This document shows, one piece after another, positions 42,740 to 53,674 of a DNA stretch of 64,000 nucleotides. Where the stretch lies: NCBI GenBank assembly GCA_030704615.1, contig CM060732.1, forward strand, positions 59,811,053 to 59,875,052. The letters run 5' to 3'. This DNA is from Takakia lepidozioides (Eukaryota; Streptophyta; Takakiopsida; Takakiales; Takakiaceae). The stretch's first letter is position 1. Every line of letters starts with the position of its first letter. The position numbers and the translations under genes are program-made. The notes beneath the pieces were generated by a model, which was not told where the DNA came from, did not search any database, and saw nothing but the letters and a program-made list of their open reading frames with translations.

Positions 42740-43619
42740 ATGAGAACCTTGAAAACAACAGCCACAACTATCCCAGAGTTGCGATACGATTATTCTAGTG
42801 AATTGAGTGACTGTGAAGACCATCGTCGCCATATCAATGGTGGTCTTACACACAAGGCTCTGCTGGTCGATGCTGCCGGCACTCTCATGATCCCATCTCA
42901 GCCGGCTGCACACGTTGGTTTTCCTCCTTACCATCTGCAGGAAATTAAGCTTCTTTTTGAGAGTTTAGATCTTGTGATTTTCATTTCACTTTACATTCCT
43001 TTAGTATCTGTCGCACTTGGCGAGCTTCGTCTTTGCTCGTGTTTCTTTCTGTGTGGTCTGCTATGTGGGAAGAGGCTTCCAAACTTTACTTCTAGACGGA
43101 TTTCTTTGTTGTGCTGGAGAAGGGACTGCGAGTAAAATAGTCATGGGACATAGGCTGCTAAACTCTCTGATCGTCTGTACATTTGTTAAAAATAATTGAT
43201 CTTGGCTTGATAGGTTTATCGCAAAATTGGTGTACACCGAGGACGAGATTCTGGCGTATTCACAACCTTGGTGTCGCTCTATCTTGAGGTAATTGTTTGT
43301 CCTCTATGCCTGTCTGGAACCTACATTGAAACTGATCTGATCATCACACTAGGTGTTAGTATTCATTTCCAAAGTATGTTGTGCACAGTGTCAGTTTAAG
43401 GAAATTGAAGATAAACCGCTCTCTTTGCGTCTTCTGTTAGGCATGGGCAATTGAAAATTGCAAGTAGGGAAGGCTTTGAGGGTAGGCATATGTGATTCCA
43501 GTGCTTTTTCATTTCTGTGGAGAAGTATGTGGATGATACTCGTCCCTTCTGGCAGTTCCTGGTGGAGCATGCAACCGGCTGACCAGCACTACTTTGAGGA
43601 ATTATATCAGTTCTGCCAG
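42740..43619 (+). pseudogene. HDHD3-like HAD hydrolase fragment
   Basis: Exon 42740-42913 (58 codons) ends with LLVDAAGTLMIPSQPAAH, carrying the HAD motif I DxxGT. It splices in phase 0 to 43214-43288 (VYRKIGVHRG...). A further block near 43525-43619 reads YVDDTRPFWQFLVEHATG, then after a frameshift ADQHYFEELYQFCQ, matching the cap region of HDHD3-type HAD hydrolases, where RPFW...TG...YFEEVY is typical. Motif II, III and IV regions are not found downstream. So this is a 5' fragment with one clear frameshift: a pseudogene or a gene cut by repeats. It belongs to a different HAD branch from the FCP1-like genes at 15-26 kb. Confidence 0.5.
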
Positions 43620-44749
43620 GTACAGAGTCCCAGCAAATGATTTCTTACATTCTTATCTTTTATCTTGGATAGAAATGAAGATGATCAATGGGAGGATGGG
43701 AGGATTGTCATTGTGGATGCGCGCTTGGTTGAACATAGGGATAGCTATAGATGAAAACCAGGCAAAAAGAGAGATATTTTGGATGTTGGATTTGATCCAC
43801 ATATCTGAACTCTACCAATGAGAGTTTCAACTAAGTGATAGGCCCTGGGCATTGAAGGTTGAGACTTTTGCAAAGTCATTGTTCTTTTAATAACGAACGT
43901 GGCAACCTGTTTGTACTAAAGTTTTCACCTAAATTGATTGTGGTGTGTGCAGCAAATTTGGATTTGAAGAACAGGGTCGACTTTTTGTCTCAGATGGTAG
44001 TGTTTCTCTTATCATGTATGCTTGTCCAACGGAGTCTCAGGGTGGATAGGTGCAAGGGGGCAACTTGGAGGATGCCATGCAGAACACATAGGTGAGGTGT
44101 TGTAGGGTGTAAAAAAGGGCTATCTCAAACGAGCGTATCGCATTCTCATATCCTGATGCAGTGGCCAAATATGGTAGGGCTCGTGGGCGAATATAACATG
44201 CTTGAACTCAATATTGAATGTCTAGAGTGTCACGGAAATGTAGTGGCTCAGACGCGTGAGACCGAAGTATATAAGTGAGGTCCTTAACTCAAATCCTTAT
44301 GGATTATATATATCTTTTGCAACATAAATATCTTTCCTTCCCCTTTTCCTATGGCAAGTTTAGATGTGTCATTTTGGTGATTTATTTGTTTCCCTTTGCA
44401 TCTCAAGTCCTAAGCTATTAAGATATTAATCAACCTAGTCTGCTCCTAGAATATAAATGCCTTTTTTATATCCCCTAGTATTTAGGATATTGAAGACCCC
44501 TGGAAAATATATTAAGTTTTCATTTATTAATTTTTTGCCTTTAAATCCCTTGGCCCATATTTGACTTCCCTCCTCGAAATTCAAAAATATAAATTCCCTC
44601 TTTATTACCCTATGAATTTTAAAATATAATTTTCCTATTTGAAGTCCCATGGAGATATGTTAATTTCTCTATTTATTCTGTTTGCTTGCAATTCCCTGGG
44701 ATATGAATTTCCCTCCTAACTTAATTCCTAGAACATAGATTCCCTCTTT
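43620..44749. other. non-coding stretch
   Basis: No supported gene. The second half turns into T/C-rich sequence with TTCCCT words that grades into the tandem repeat. Confidence 0.4.
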
Positions 44750-45400
44750 ATTTCCTCTAATATAATTTCCCTCTTTCTTTCCCTATGCATTTTGGGATGT
44801 GATTTCCCCTGTTGAAGTCCCTAGACTATATCTATTTCCCGGTCTTTTTCCCTTTGCATTCAAGTCACTTCCCTCCTTGAAATGCCTCTAATATAATTTA
44901 TCTCTTTCTTTCCCTATGCATTTTAGGATGTGATTTCCCCTGTTTAAGTCCCTAGACTATATTTATTTCCCGGTCTTTTTCCCTTTGCATTCAAGTCACT
45001 TCCCTCCTTGAAATGCCTCTAATATAATTTCCCTTTTTCTTTTCCTATGCATTTTAGGATGTGATTTCCCCTTGTTGAAGTCCCTAGACTATATGTATTT
45101 CCCGGTCTTTTTCCCTTTGCATTCAAGTCACTTCCCTCCTTGAAATCCCTCTAATATAATTTTCCTCTTTCTTCCCTATGCATTTTAGGATGTGATTTCC
45201 CTTGTTGAAGTCCCTAGACTATATATATTTCCCGGACTTTTTCCCTTTGCATTCAAGTCACTTCCCTCCTTGAAATCCCTATAATATAATTTCCCTCTTT
45301 CTTTCCCTATGCATTTTAAGATAGAAGCTCCCGGGTTGAAGTCCCTAGACTATTTATTTCCCTCCTTATTTCCCTTTGCATTCAAGTCCCTAGGACATAC
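44750..45400. repeat. ~130-bp tandem repeat, five copies
   Basis: Five copies of a pyrimidine-rich unit of about 130 bp, each with CTATGCATTTTAGGATGTGA, AAGTCCCTAGACTATAT, TTTCCCGGTC and CATTCAAGTCACTTCCC. Copies are closely similar, the outermost less so; flanking TTCCCT-rich sequence on the left looks like decayed units. Confidence 0.85.
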
Positions 45401-47918
45401 CTTCCCATTCTAGATCTATGCAATTCCATCTCCAATGGAAATATCTCTTCATGGGAATGTAGTAATTGTAATCCCTAGGTGATATTTTCCTTTCTAAGTA
45501 ATAGGGAACAGTCCCAAATGCAATTTTCCCACATGTGAGTATGTCACCTAGGGACTTATAAGGGAAAAACAATACATTTCCCACTAGGGACTGAGTTATA
45601 AGCACCTTGTGTTTCACACAGTGAAGAAACTCGAGCAATGAATTGGACAATGTGAAATCTGAGTTGTAGGACGTGGAATGCAACCTCAACTTCTGACAAG
45701 CTTGAATTCCAAACAGTGAAAGCTGATATGAAGACTACGAATGAACTTAAACCCCTAATGTTCAATAATCTGCAGCTAGAAATCACATCCCTGGATTTGC
45801 TTTCGAAGTATAGAACGAAAGCATATGGAGAGGCCAAAACTTTCGAGATGGCGAACAATTGCAGGTGGGACGGGAGGGGGCCTGATAGGAGTCGCAAAGA
45901 AGGGGTTCCCCGGCGGTGTACTGCTTCGGGAAGTCAGTATCTGCCATGGCGATGCAATTCCGGTTGTAGCTGGGATACTACACTCTCGTTTCTTACTGGC
46001 TCCCTCACATCATTCCTCTTCCAACAATGTAATTTTGTCCTCACTGAATTTTAATCATCAAATGTTGCCAGCTGGATCTCAGCCGTCTTCCCGCATATCT
46101 TTTATTCAATTTTTTTACTGAATCCTTCTTATAAGGAAAACAAGTGTGCAGGATTGGATATCCTGTCATACTTGCATTTCAGAACCAGCACTCTATAGGT
46201 TGGAATGACTCCTGGATAAGCTACTCTAAAGGTAGTTATCAGCTCATCAAACTGTAATGACAATTGATGCAAATGCAAATTTGACTGTTCATTTTTGCAA
46301 GTGCTGCCTTACATTTCAGCGTGTAGAAATTGAGCTGCCGTCAAGCTCTAGTTTCTGGGTTTATCTTCTGTGTTGCATGTCATTGAGCTGGTCGCTCTCC
46401 GACATGAGAGCCTTGGGGAGAGTACTGAAAAAGAGCTCTTACAGGATCGCTGTTTTGAAGATTTACTGCTTCATGTTTTACTCAGAATAGCTGTGCTTCT
46501 CGTGGATATTGGCAGAGTTGAGGCCAACACTCTCTGATAAAATTTTGTGGTTTTGCAATTGGCTCTATATATGCTGCAGTGGTAGAGGATCTGAATGAAC
46601 GCTGGCAGCCCCTACCTGCTCTGCTTTGCTCTGAGTACCCTGCGGTCATGATTATCGATGCTTTGGACCGCCAGCAAATTGATTCTGATCTGCTCCGAAT
46701 AGGGAGATGTAGGATCTGACAGCAAAGCGGCAAGCAGGGACAGTTCCCAACCCCATCCCGAACGAGGCAGGCTATGAACTATGAACCTTTAAGGCTTTTC
46801 GGGACAATGTCCTCGTTCTAAAACTGGGTTATTTTTATTTCATTAAAATAAATTTGGACTTGTTTAATAAAGGGGGGGGGAGAAGATGGGTAGGCTTCCA
46901 AACGCTCGCGAGCAATGGAGGGCAGCGTGCTCCGCTTGGGCCCAAGACCTTGAGAGTGATGGCGACGATGCATCACGAAGCTGTATGGAAGCCCACGCAA
47001 GGTACACACTACATACATGCAATTCTTTGTTTATTGTTTGTGGGTTTTCGAGTTGTGTGGGTCGTAGCGATTGAGGCTCCACATTGTCCGTGGCCATACC
47101 CACAGAATCTAGAGCCATTTTGGTTGAAGTGGCTCACTGTTATGGTCATGCAAGGAACGTGATCAGCTCCTTCAGTATTTCGTGAAACTTATGAGATAAT
47201 ATCGTCTTTCATTCATTGCATGAGAGAGAGAGAGAGAGAGAGAAACCATGTTTCTGTAAATCCTCAGAAACAGAGACAGAGATGTAGGCGTTGCTAAAGA
47301 TTTATAGTTTAGTGTGCTTGAATGCAGGCCAAACAGTAAGCATAGAACATCTGTGGAATGAGTTCTTCTCAGATCCTTCACAGTGGTGGGACACACAATT
47401 GGAGAAGGTGAGGGCGTGATTGTGTGATGATATTTCGTGGCGAATTGTATCTTCAGGCTCATAGATTTAGGGCTTTTTTTTCCTTGATAAAAGGAGAATT
47501 TAACTGTTGCTGTTTGTTTGTCGTACTGTAATTTGAAAGGATGCTTGGAGCTTTGAGTGGTTGTAGCTTGGTCTATGGGTGGGTGTGGTTGAAGCTATAG
47601 CTGCTCAGCTGCACACAATGCCTTTTCACAGAGAAGTCCAAGACCACCAGACTGGCATAAGCAAACAAAGGAGGTCCTTTGGATTGAGAGTTGGCCATAT
47701 CCTTCTTGGGTGGACACAGAACTTGTCTCGGTACAAGTTCAAACACGATCTGGGGATATCCCTGATGTCGATATACACCAGGGAGCAACTGGACGACAGT
47801 ACCACGGGTATTGTTTTTATGATGATGGAAGGGTTACCACTGAAACAGATTATTTTTGTAAGCTGTTAAAATGTTGCTGGAAGGGTCAACTCATGAGGAC
47901 ATCTTTATTTGACACATT
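45401..47918. other. region without a supported gene
   Basis: 45,860-46,030 has an acceptor (CAATTGCAG) followed by an open frame GGTGGGLIGVAKKGFPGGVLLREVSICHGDA-like in composition, possibly one exon of an unknown gene. 46,560-46,740 reads AAVVEDLNERWQPLPALL and shares its first part with 38,790-38,860, so it is a dispersed repeat. A (GA)n run occupies 47,221-47,243. Other ORFs overlap antisense to one another and are not supported. Confidence 0.35.
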
Positions 47919-50544
47919 ATGAACATTGAGATAAATAGTACAAGTTTTAAGTGTAAATTTTGTAACAGCTTTGAGTCATGCAGGATGGGAGGGTTGATTC
48001 AGGCACAATTGTTTGTTGGCCATCAGACTGGCAGGAGGGGTAACACCTCCGCCATCACCGCACCTTTTGAAAGAGGAGCAGAAGAGGCAGTCGACAAATT
48101 TCATTTTGGCACTTCTGGCTATGTGAGAAAACTGTGTAAGGCAGGACGATTTAAAGAGGTGCTGCCTATTCTGAACCAAGACGGCATTCAGGCAGACTTC
48201 AATACTTATGTCTGTCTCTTGCAGGAGTGCATCAACGTGAGAGACCTATCAGAGGGAAAGCAAGTGCACACTCATATTATCCAAAGTGGATTCAAGCCAA
48301 GCATCTTTCTATTGAACACCCTTATCAACATGTATGCCAAGTGTGGGAGCCTGGTGGATGCACGCAAAGTGTTTGACAAAATGCCTGAACGAGATACGTT
48401 TACGTGGACTATGATGATAACAGGATACGCCAAGCATGGGTGTGGAACAGATGCTTTGAAGATCTATGAGCTAATGCAAGGGGAAAGGGTGAGGCCCAGC
48501 AGAGTCACGTTTATTTGTGTTCTGAATGCGTGTGCCAGCCTGGGAGCCCTGGATAAGGGCAAAGTGGTTCATACTGATATCACCAAGGCTGGAATTGCAG
48601 CAGATGCCATCCTTGAGACTGCGCTGGCTGACATGTATGCGAAATGCGGAAGCATAAAGGATGCACGTGAGATATTTGACAGTATGGCCAAACGTGATGT
48701 GGTTTCATGGAGTGTGATGATCACAGGATATGCTCAACATGGGTGTGGCAGAGAGGCTTTGGAGATTTATGAGCAGATGCAACAAGAAGGAGTGATGCCC
48801 GACAGGGTCACTTTCGTTGGCGTTCTCAATGCATGTGCCGGCCTGGGAAACCTGGAAAAGGGGAAAAAGGTCCATGCTGACCTCCTCAAAACTGGAATTG
48901 CTCCATATACAAATTTGGAGAACACCCTTATCGATATGTATGCCAAATGTGGAAGCATGCAGGATGCACATCGAGTGTTTCAAAATATGGCTACAAGAGA
49001 TGTTGTCTCGTGGAGTGCGATGATTGCTGGATATGCTCAACATGGGAGAGGTAGAGAGGCTTTGGAGATCTATGAACAAATGCAACGGGATGGAGTGAGG
49101 CCGAACCAGATCACATTCATTGGTGTTGTCAATGCGTGTGCCAGCATAAGATCCATTGAAAAGGGCAAAGAGGTCCTTGCTGACATCACAAAAGCAGGAC
49201 TTAATCCACATATTAATTTGGAGAATACCCTTGTCGACATGTATGCTAAGTGTGGGAGCATGAAGGATGCACATCAAGTGTTTGACAAAATGGAGGAACC
49301 AGATGTGGTCTCATGGAACTCCATGATCACAGGCTATGTTCACCATGGATGTGGTAGGGAGGCTTTGGAGATCTATGAGCAAATGCGAGGGGAAGGGGTG
49401 ACACCCAACAAGGTTACATACACTTGCATTCTTAATGCATGTGCTAGCCTAGGAGCTCTGGAAAAGGGCAAAGATGTCCATGCTGACATCATGAAATCTG
49501 GCATTGCTTTGCACATGGATTTGGATACTGCCATAGTCGACATGTATGCCAAGTGTGGGAGCATGAAGGATGCACATGATGTATTCGACAATATGCCTGA
49601 ACGAGATGTGGTCTCATGGAGTGCGATGATTGCAGGATGTGCCCAGCATGGGCATGGTAGGGAGGCCCTGCAACTATTTGAACAAATGCAGCAGGAAGGC
49701 TTGAAGCCAAATGGTGTCACCCTTCTATCGCTTCTCTCAGCATGTAGCCATGCAGGCCTAGTGGACGAAGGCTGTCACTACTTTCATTCCATGAGCCAGC
49801 ATGGCCTCACACCTGCAGTGGAGCATTTTGGTTGCATGGTGGACCTTCTTGGCCGCGCCAGGCAATTGGATGAGGCACAGGACTTCATTAACAGAATGCC
49901 AATCAAACCAGATGCGGGGGTGTGGAGGGCCTTGCTTGGTGCCTGCCAAGTTCATGGTGATGTGGAGGTAGCAGAACATGCCGCTAAATGTCTTATCAAG
50001 AGTGATCCACATCATGCCCCAGCTTATGTGCTGCTATCAAACATCTATGCTGCAGCCGGAAAGTGGGAGGAAAAATCAAAATTGAGGAAAATGATGGATG
50101 ACAGAAATGATGGATGACAGAGTTGTCAGAAAGGAGCCAGCACGCAGCTGCATCGAGGTTGACAATCAAGTGCATACCTTTGGTGTACAAGACAAATCAC
50201 ACCCACAATATGAAGAAATCCACACTGAGCTGAAGAGATTGTCTTGGCTGGTGAAGGAGGCTGGCTATATGCCTGCCACACGAATAGTATTGCATGGTTT
50301 GGAGCAGCAGCAAAAGGAATTTTCTCTTTGGTACCACAGTGAGAGGCTGGCCATTGCTTTTGGTCTCATCAGTACGCCCCCTGGTGTGCCTATCCATGTT
50401 ATCACGAATCGTCGGGTGTGTGGTGACTGCCACACAATCGCAAAGTTCATTTCGAAGATTGTTGAGCGGAGAGTTGTTATGCTGGATGCCCACCGCTTTC
50501 ACCACTTCCAAAATGGGGTTTGTTCATGTCAGGATTACTGGTGA
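47919..50544 (+). pseudogene. PLS-class PPR-DYW protein, split by a 16-bp duplication
   Basis: The first frame (47919-50117, 732 codons; an in-frame ATG at 47985 is a likelier start) holds a short N-terminus and then about five P-L-S triplets of PPR motifs (repeated NTLINMYAKCGS, DARKVFDKMPERDTFTW and QMQQEGVMPDRVTF blocks), then E/E+ motifs ending in SNIYAAAGKWEEKSKLRK. At 50091-50122 a 16-bp unit is duplicated in tandem, throwing the frame. The next frame continues with the PG box (CIEVDNQVHTF), the DYW cytidine-deaminase zinc sites YHSE and CGDCH, and ends CSCQDYW. Such proteins edit C to U in organelle RNA, each PPR motif reading one base; DYW supplies the deaminase. As it stands the protein would lack the DYW domain. 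Paralogue of the gene at 53.7-56.2 kb (shared FVGHQ N-terminal block). Confidence 0.9.
50091..50122. repeat. 16-bp tandem duplication causing the PPR frameshift
   Basis: ATGATGGATGACAGAA at 50091-50106 is followed directly by ATGATGGATGACAGAG at 50107-50122. Sixteen is not a multiple of three, so the frame changes here, exactly at the E+/DYW boundary. Confidence 0.95.
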
Positions 50545-50589
50545 AACAAGCACCCTCGATGACAGAAAGAGTACAGCTTCAATGTGAGG

Positions 50590-51486
50590 GTGTACTGGTA
50601 TTTTTGAGATAAGCCGGTACGGTTAGACCATGATCTTGACTCATGTCCTGACAAATTCAGAGCAATAGGTATCCCTTGGGTGCAGACCAAAGTTTCAGTG
50701 TCTCAAGCACTTCACTCCAACTCTTACTTAGCACATGCTGAAGAATTGTGACATGCTTGCCAAGAGACAACTCTTTGTCGAGCCAAAGTATACACTGAAT
50801 GGAGATTTTGGCCGTTGCCTTTGGCACTGCTGGTTCAATTACTCTGGAACAACGAGCATTATCAGCAGGCTTCAACAGCGCTGGTGGGGGGATCACACAA
50901 TCATGTAACTGGCAATCTCTTGACACATCCTCCTGCGTATTATTTTTGTAAGCCAAGTGTAAAGTTGAAAGAACTAATCTGTCATTGTATGAGACTGTCA
51001 TACTCCACTTTCTGTGAGCTGCCCACAGGGTGCCCTGTTACATATTCCCACTTTCGGATGGAAGGTACTCACAGAGCTTCTGCAATGCCCAATGGCCTGA
51101 AGTGCAAATATATCAATAACTAAGACCTTCTGCAGAGATGCTAACCCACAGTACGTAGCCTGATTCAATGTTAGGTGGATGCTATGTGGAAAATTTGTTG
51201 GTGCAACACATCCTTACAATTTAGGAACCAGTCATGGACATTCATCATATTTCCCCATGTTTGCAATATGTCTATCATCCCTTTCACACTCCCTAACCTT
51301 AAGGAGCCAGTGAAGTCAGATCAATGATCCTTTTCAAATGCCCATTGCTGTACAACATACTGACAGCAGGGTACATTAAGTGAACATGGATGGTTATTAT
51401 CACCTCAGAGTGTACTCAATGTGGCGCTCAAGCTCCTCAATTCCACTTTCCAGCATTGTACTCCTCTGTGACCCTATCTGGGAACA
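50590..51486. other. non-coding stretch
   Basis: 3' flank of the PPR gene; ORFs on both strands are short and featureless. Confidence 0.4.
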
Positions 51487-52070
51487 AGAATGATATTGTT
51501 ACCTGGGAAGAACCCCTGGAGTAAATACACCTGCGCCAACCCCCCCACCAAAAAACGTCTCTTCGACTCAGTTGCCACCCCTGCCGCCACTTATGGCTAC
51601 GAGTTCTGGCCACCTGGTGTCCGCATTTCCTGGTGGGAAAAAAATCTGAAACCGCTGCAGTGTCTTTCCTCCAGGGAATGCTTGGGGCTAGAAGGACAAC
51701 AGCAGCACGTATTCTATGTGCAGAATTTGCATGCATTGCACTCCAAACCGAGGGCATGTTCCAGCTTACAATCTTTCTTACACGGTTACAAGCCATTCCA
51801 CCCACGGGGTTCACAACCTGGGCCCTCACAACATCTATCAGGCTCAAAACAGCTGGTTTCAAGCACTCTTGGTATGCTCGGGTGTCCAACTTAATTTTGC
51901 ACAATGGACTCTCCATTGCTTCCCTACTGCCACAGATATGGAGGAGGTGGATATTGTGTCCAAACAGGACCACCGTAGATGCATCAGAAGAGAACTTATG
52001 GAACTGCATGCCAGGCGGACATGGGAACTATAACAACAACACAACTTCTAACAGGAGACCTTCTTAGTTC
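51487..52070 (+). mobile_element. LINE reverse transcriptase C-terminal remnant
   Basis: Frames read LFDSVATPAATYGYEFWPPGV...SWWEK, then after a shift AAVSFLQGMLGARRTTAARILCAEFACIALQTEGMF and LTRLQAIPP...SIRLKTAGFKHSWYARV. This LFDS-TP-x-x-x-YG-E-W block is the typical region after the RT catalytic core of plant LINEs. At least two frameshifts; no YADD core present. Confidence 0.75.
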
Positions 52071-52799
52071 TCCGTGACGATAGGATCTTGCGGCCTAATT
52101 ACTAATTACCAGTGTTGGCCGGGTATCTAGTTTCGGCTCATGTATAAGGTTCTTAGGTAGGTTATCGACCTACCCTACCCATCAAATTTGAATTTTCTGA
52201 TAACCCGGTCAATCAATAACCAGTGGTTCTTAAATTTGCAAAAATAAATTCATGTACCCTCTTTTATCATAGCAATATACCCAAAGTCAATAACCTTACC
52301 TACCAAACCAGCACTTGACATACATGGATATTGATATTAGCCATATTTGAAGATTATTTTTTGAACTTGCATGAAGTTACACTGGTAAAAAGATTGGATA
52401 TGAGTATTCAATGTGGTTAAATTCATTTGCTTTCATCACCAAGGTTGTGTTGAAACCAGTTGATTAGTTTGATTAGGTGATACTCTTTACAACTGCAGCT
52501 TCTAACAAGTTTAATTTTCTGCAGATTAATTTTGCTCGCATGTCTCGTCTTAAATTCAGCTCACAGACATACCTGGACCCTTATCCCCACAGGTATTGAT
52601 TTTTAAAATAATGCTGTGAGAACCTACCTAGACGAACTCAAACTTTTTGATACCACCCTATTATCCACAACATGAAAAATCTAATATTGTTCTACCTCTC
52701 AATACCTGAGACCCCCCTGGTATTTGAAATACAGATTTTTAGTACCCAGTCATGGGCAGGTATATGTATGCATCAATACCCAGCCAACACTACTCATTA
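52071..52799. other. non-coding stretch
   Basis: AT-rich sequence with TACCCGGTC / GGTTATCGACCTACC-type words; no gene. Confidence 0.4.
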
Positions 52800-53260
52800 C
52801 CTGTCTGCAGGCTCTATCTCCCTCTCCTCTGAGGGCATTGGGGAGGTTCAGGTGGCCTCCCACAGTCTGTGGAGACTGGTAGGTGGGATGATCTGCAATG
52901 TGACGACCACCTATGCCCTGCTTGCACTGGAAACTACAGGGAAATCAATTTCTTTGAGGAGCCATGCGACTCCACTTGTTCTTTTTATTTTTACTTTTAT
53001 TTTTTGAAAATGGATAGACACTGTATTCTTACTATGTACTTGGGAATGGATTAAATCTTATTCAGTATACATGATTTTGCTCAATGTTTAATTTAACAAG
53101 CAACTAATTGTGTAATGGCTCCTCCTTTGTCAACCTTTATACTATGAGACTGGTCTATTCCACGATACCCAATCTCTCACGAAGGTCTTCCATTACAAGG
53201 GGGAGAAATGCTTGGCAGCTTACCTGCATGAAGCGTTGACTCTTAGATAATCTTTAGCTG
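52800..53260 (+). mobile_element. LINE 3' region, interrupted
   Basis: 52,810-52,975 encodes GIGEVQ / ETGRWDDLQCDDHLCPACTGNYREI (zinc-ribbon region). After ~160 bp of AT-rich sequence, 53,139-53,260 resumes with the next part (VYSTIPNLS, RNAWQLTCMK), so an insertion or a deletion-filled gap separates them. Confidence 0.6.
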
Positions 53261-53674
53261 CTGGGTGGACCAGTTGCATGCCCATAATGCAATATCCAAG
53301 ACATCAACACCTGCTCTATTGGGGCATGACCTCTAGGCAAGTCCACAGCAAACATCAAGGGTTTAATTGCAGGTGCTGATTGTTACAAAGTATAGTAGAC
53401 AGCACTCAATTTTCCTGTTCAAGGTGCAGCAAGAACAACATGGTTCGTACTCCAGAGGTGTAAAAAGAGTAGGAGAAGGAGAAGTTGTACCTTCGTGCAC
53501 ATGTTGTGGAAGCCGATGAGGGTGTCAAGCATCCTCACTTGCTAAGCACATTCTGAGCTGTGCTTCTGGCTGGTCAACTGTCTTCCGAAAGGAGACCTAC
53601 AGACAGCTTGCCAGACATTGACAAAAGAACCCAGTACTGCCTTAGATTATGTTTGGTGCTTGCCTCACTTGACA

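Noticed and set aside
47579-47869. 96-residue ORF upstream of the first PPR gene
   Set aside because: No domain; two overlapping frames equally open; better seen as 5' flank.
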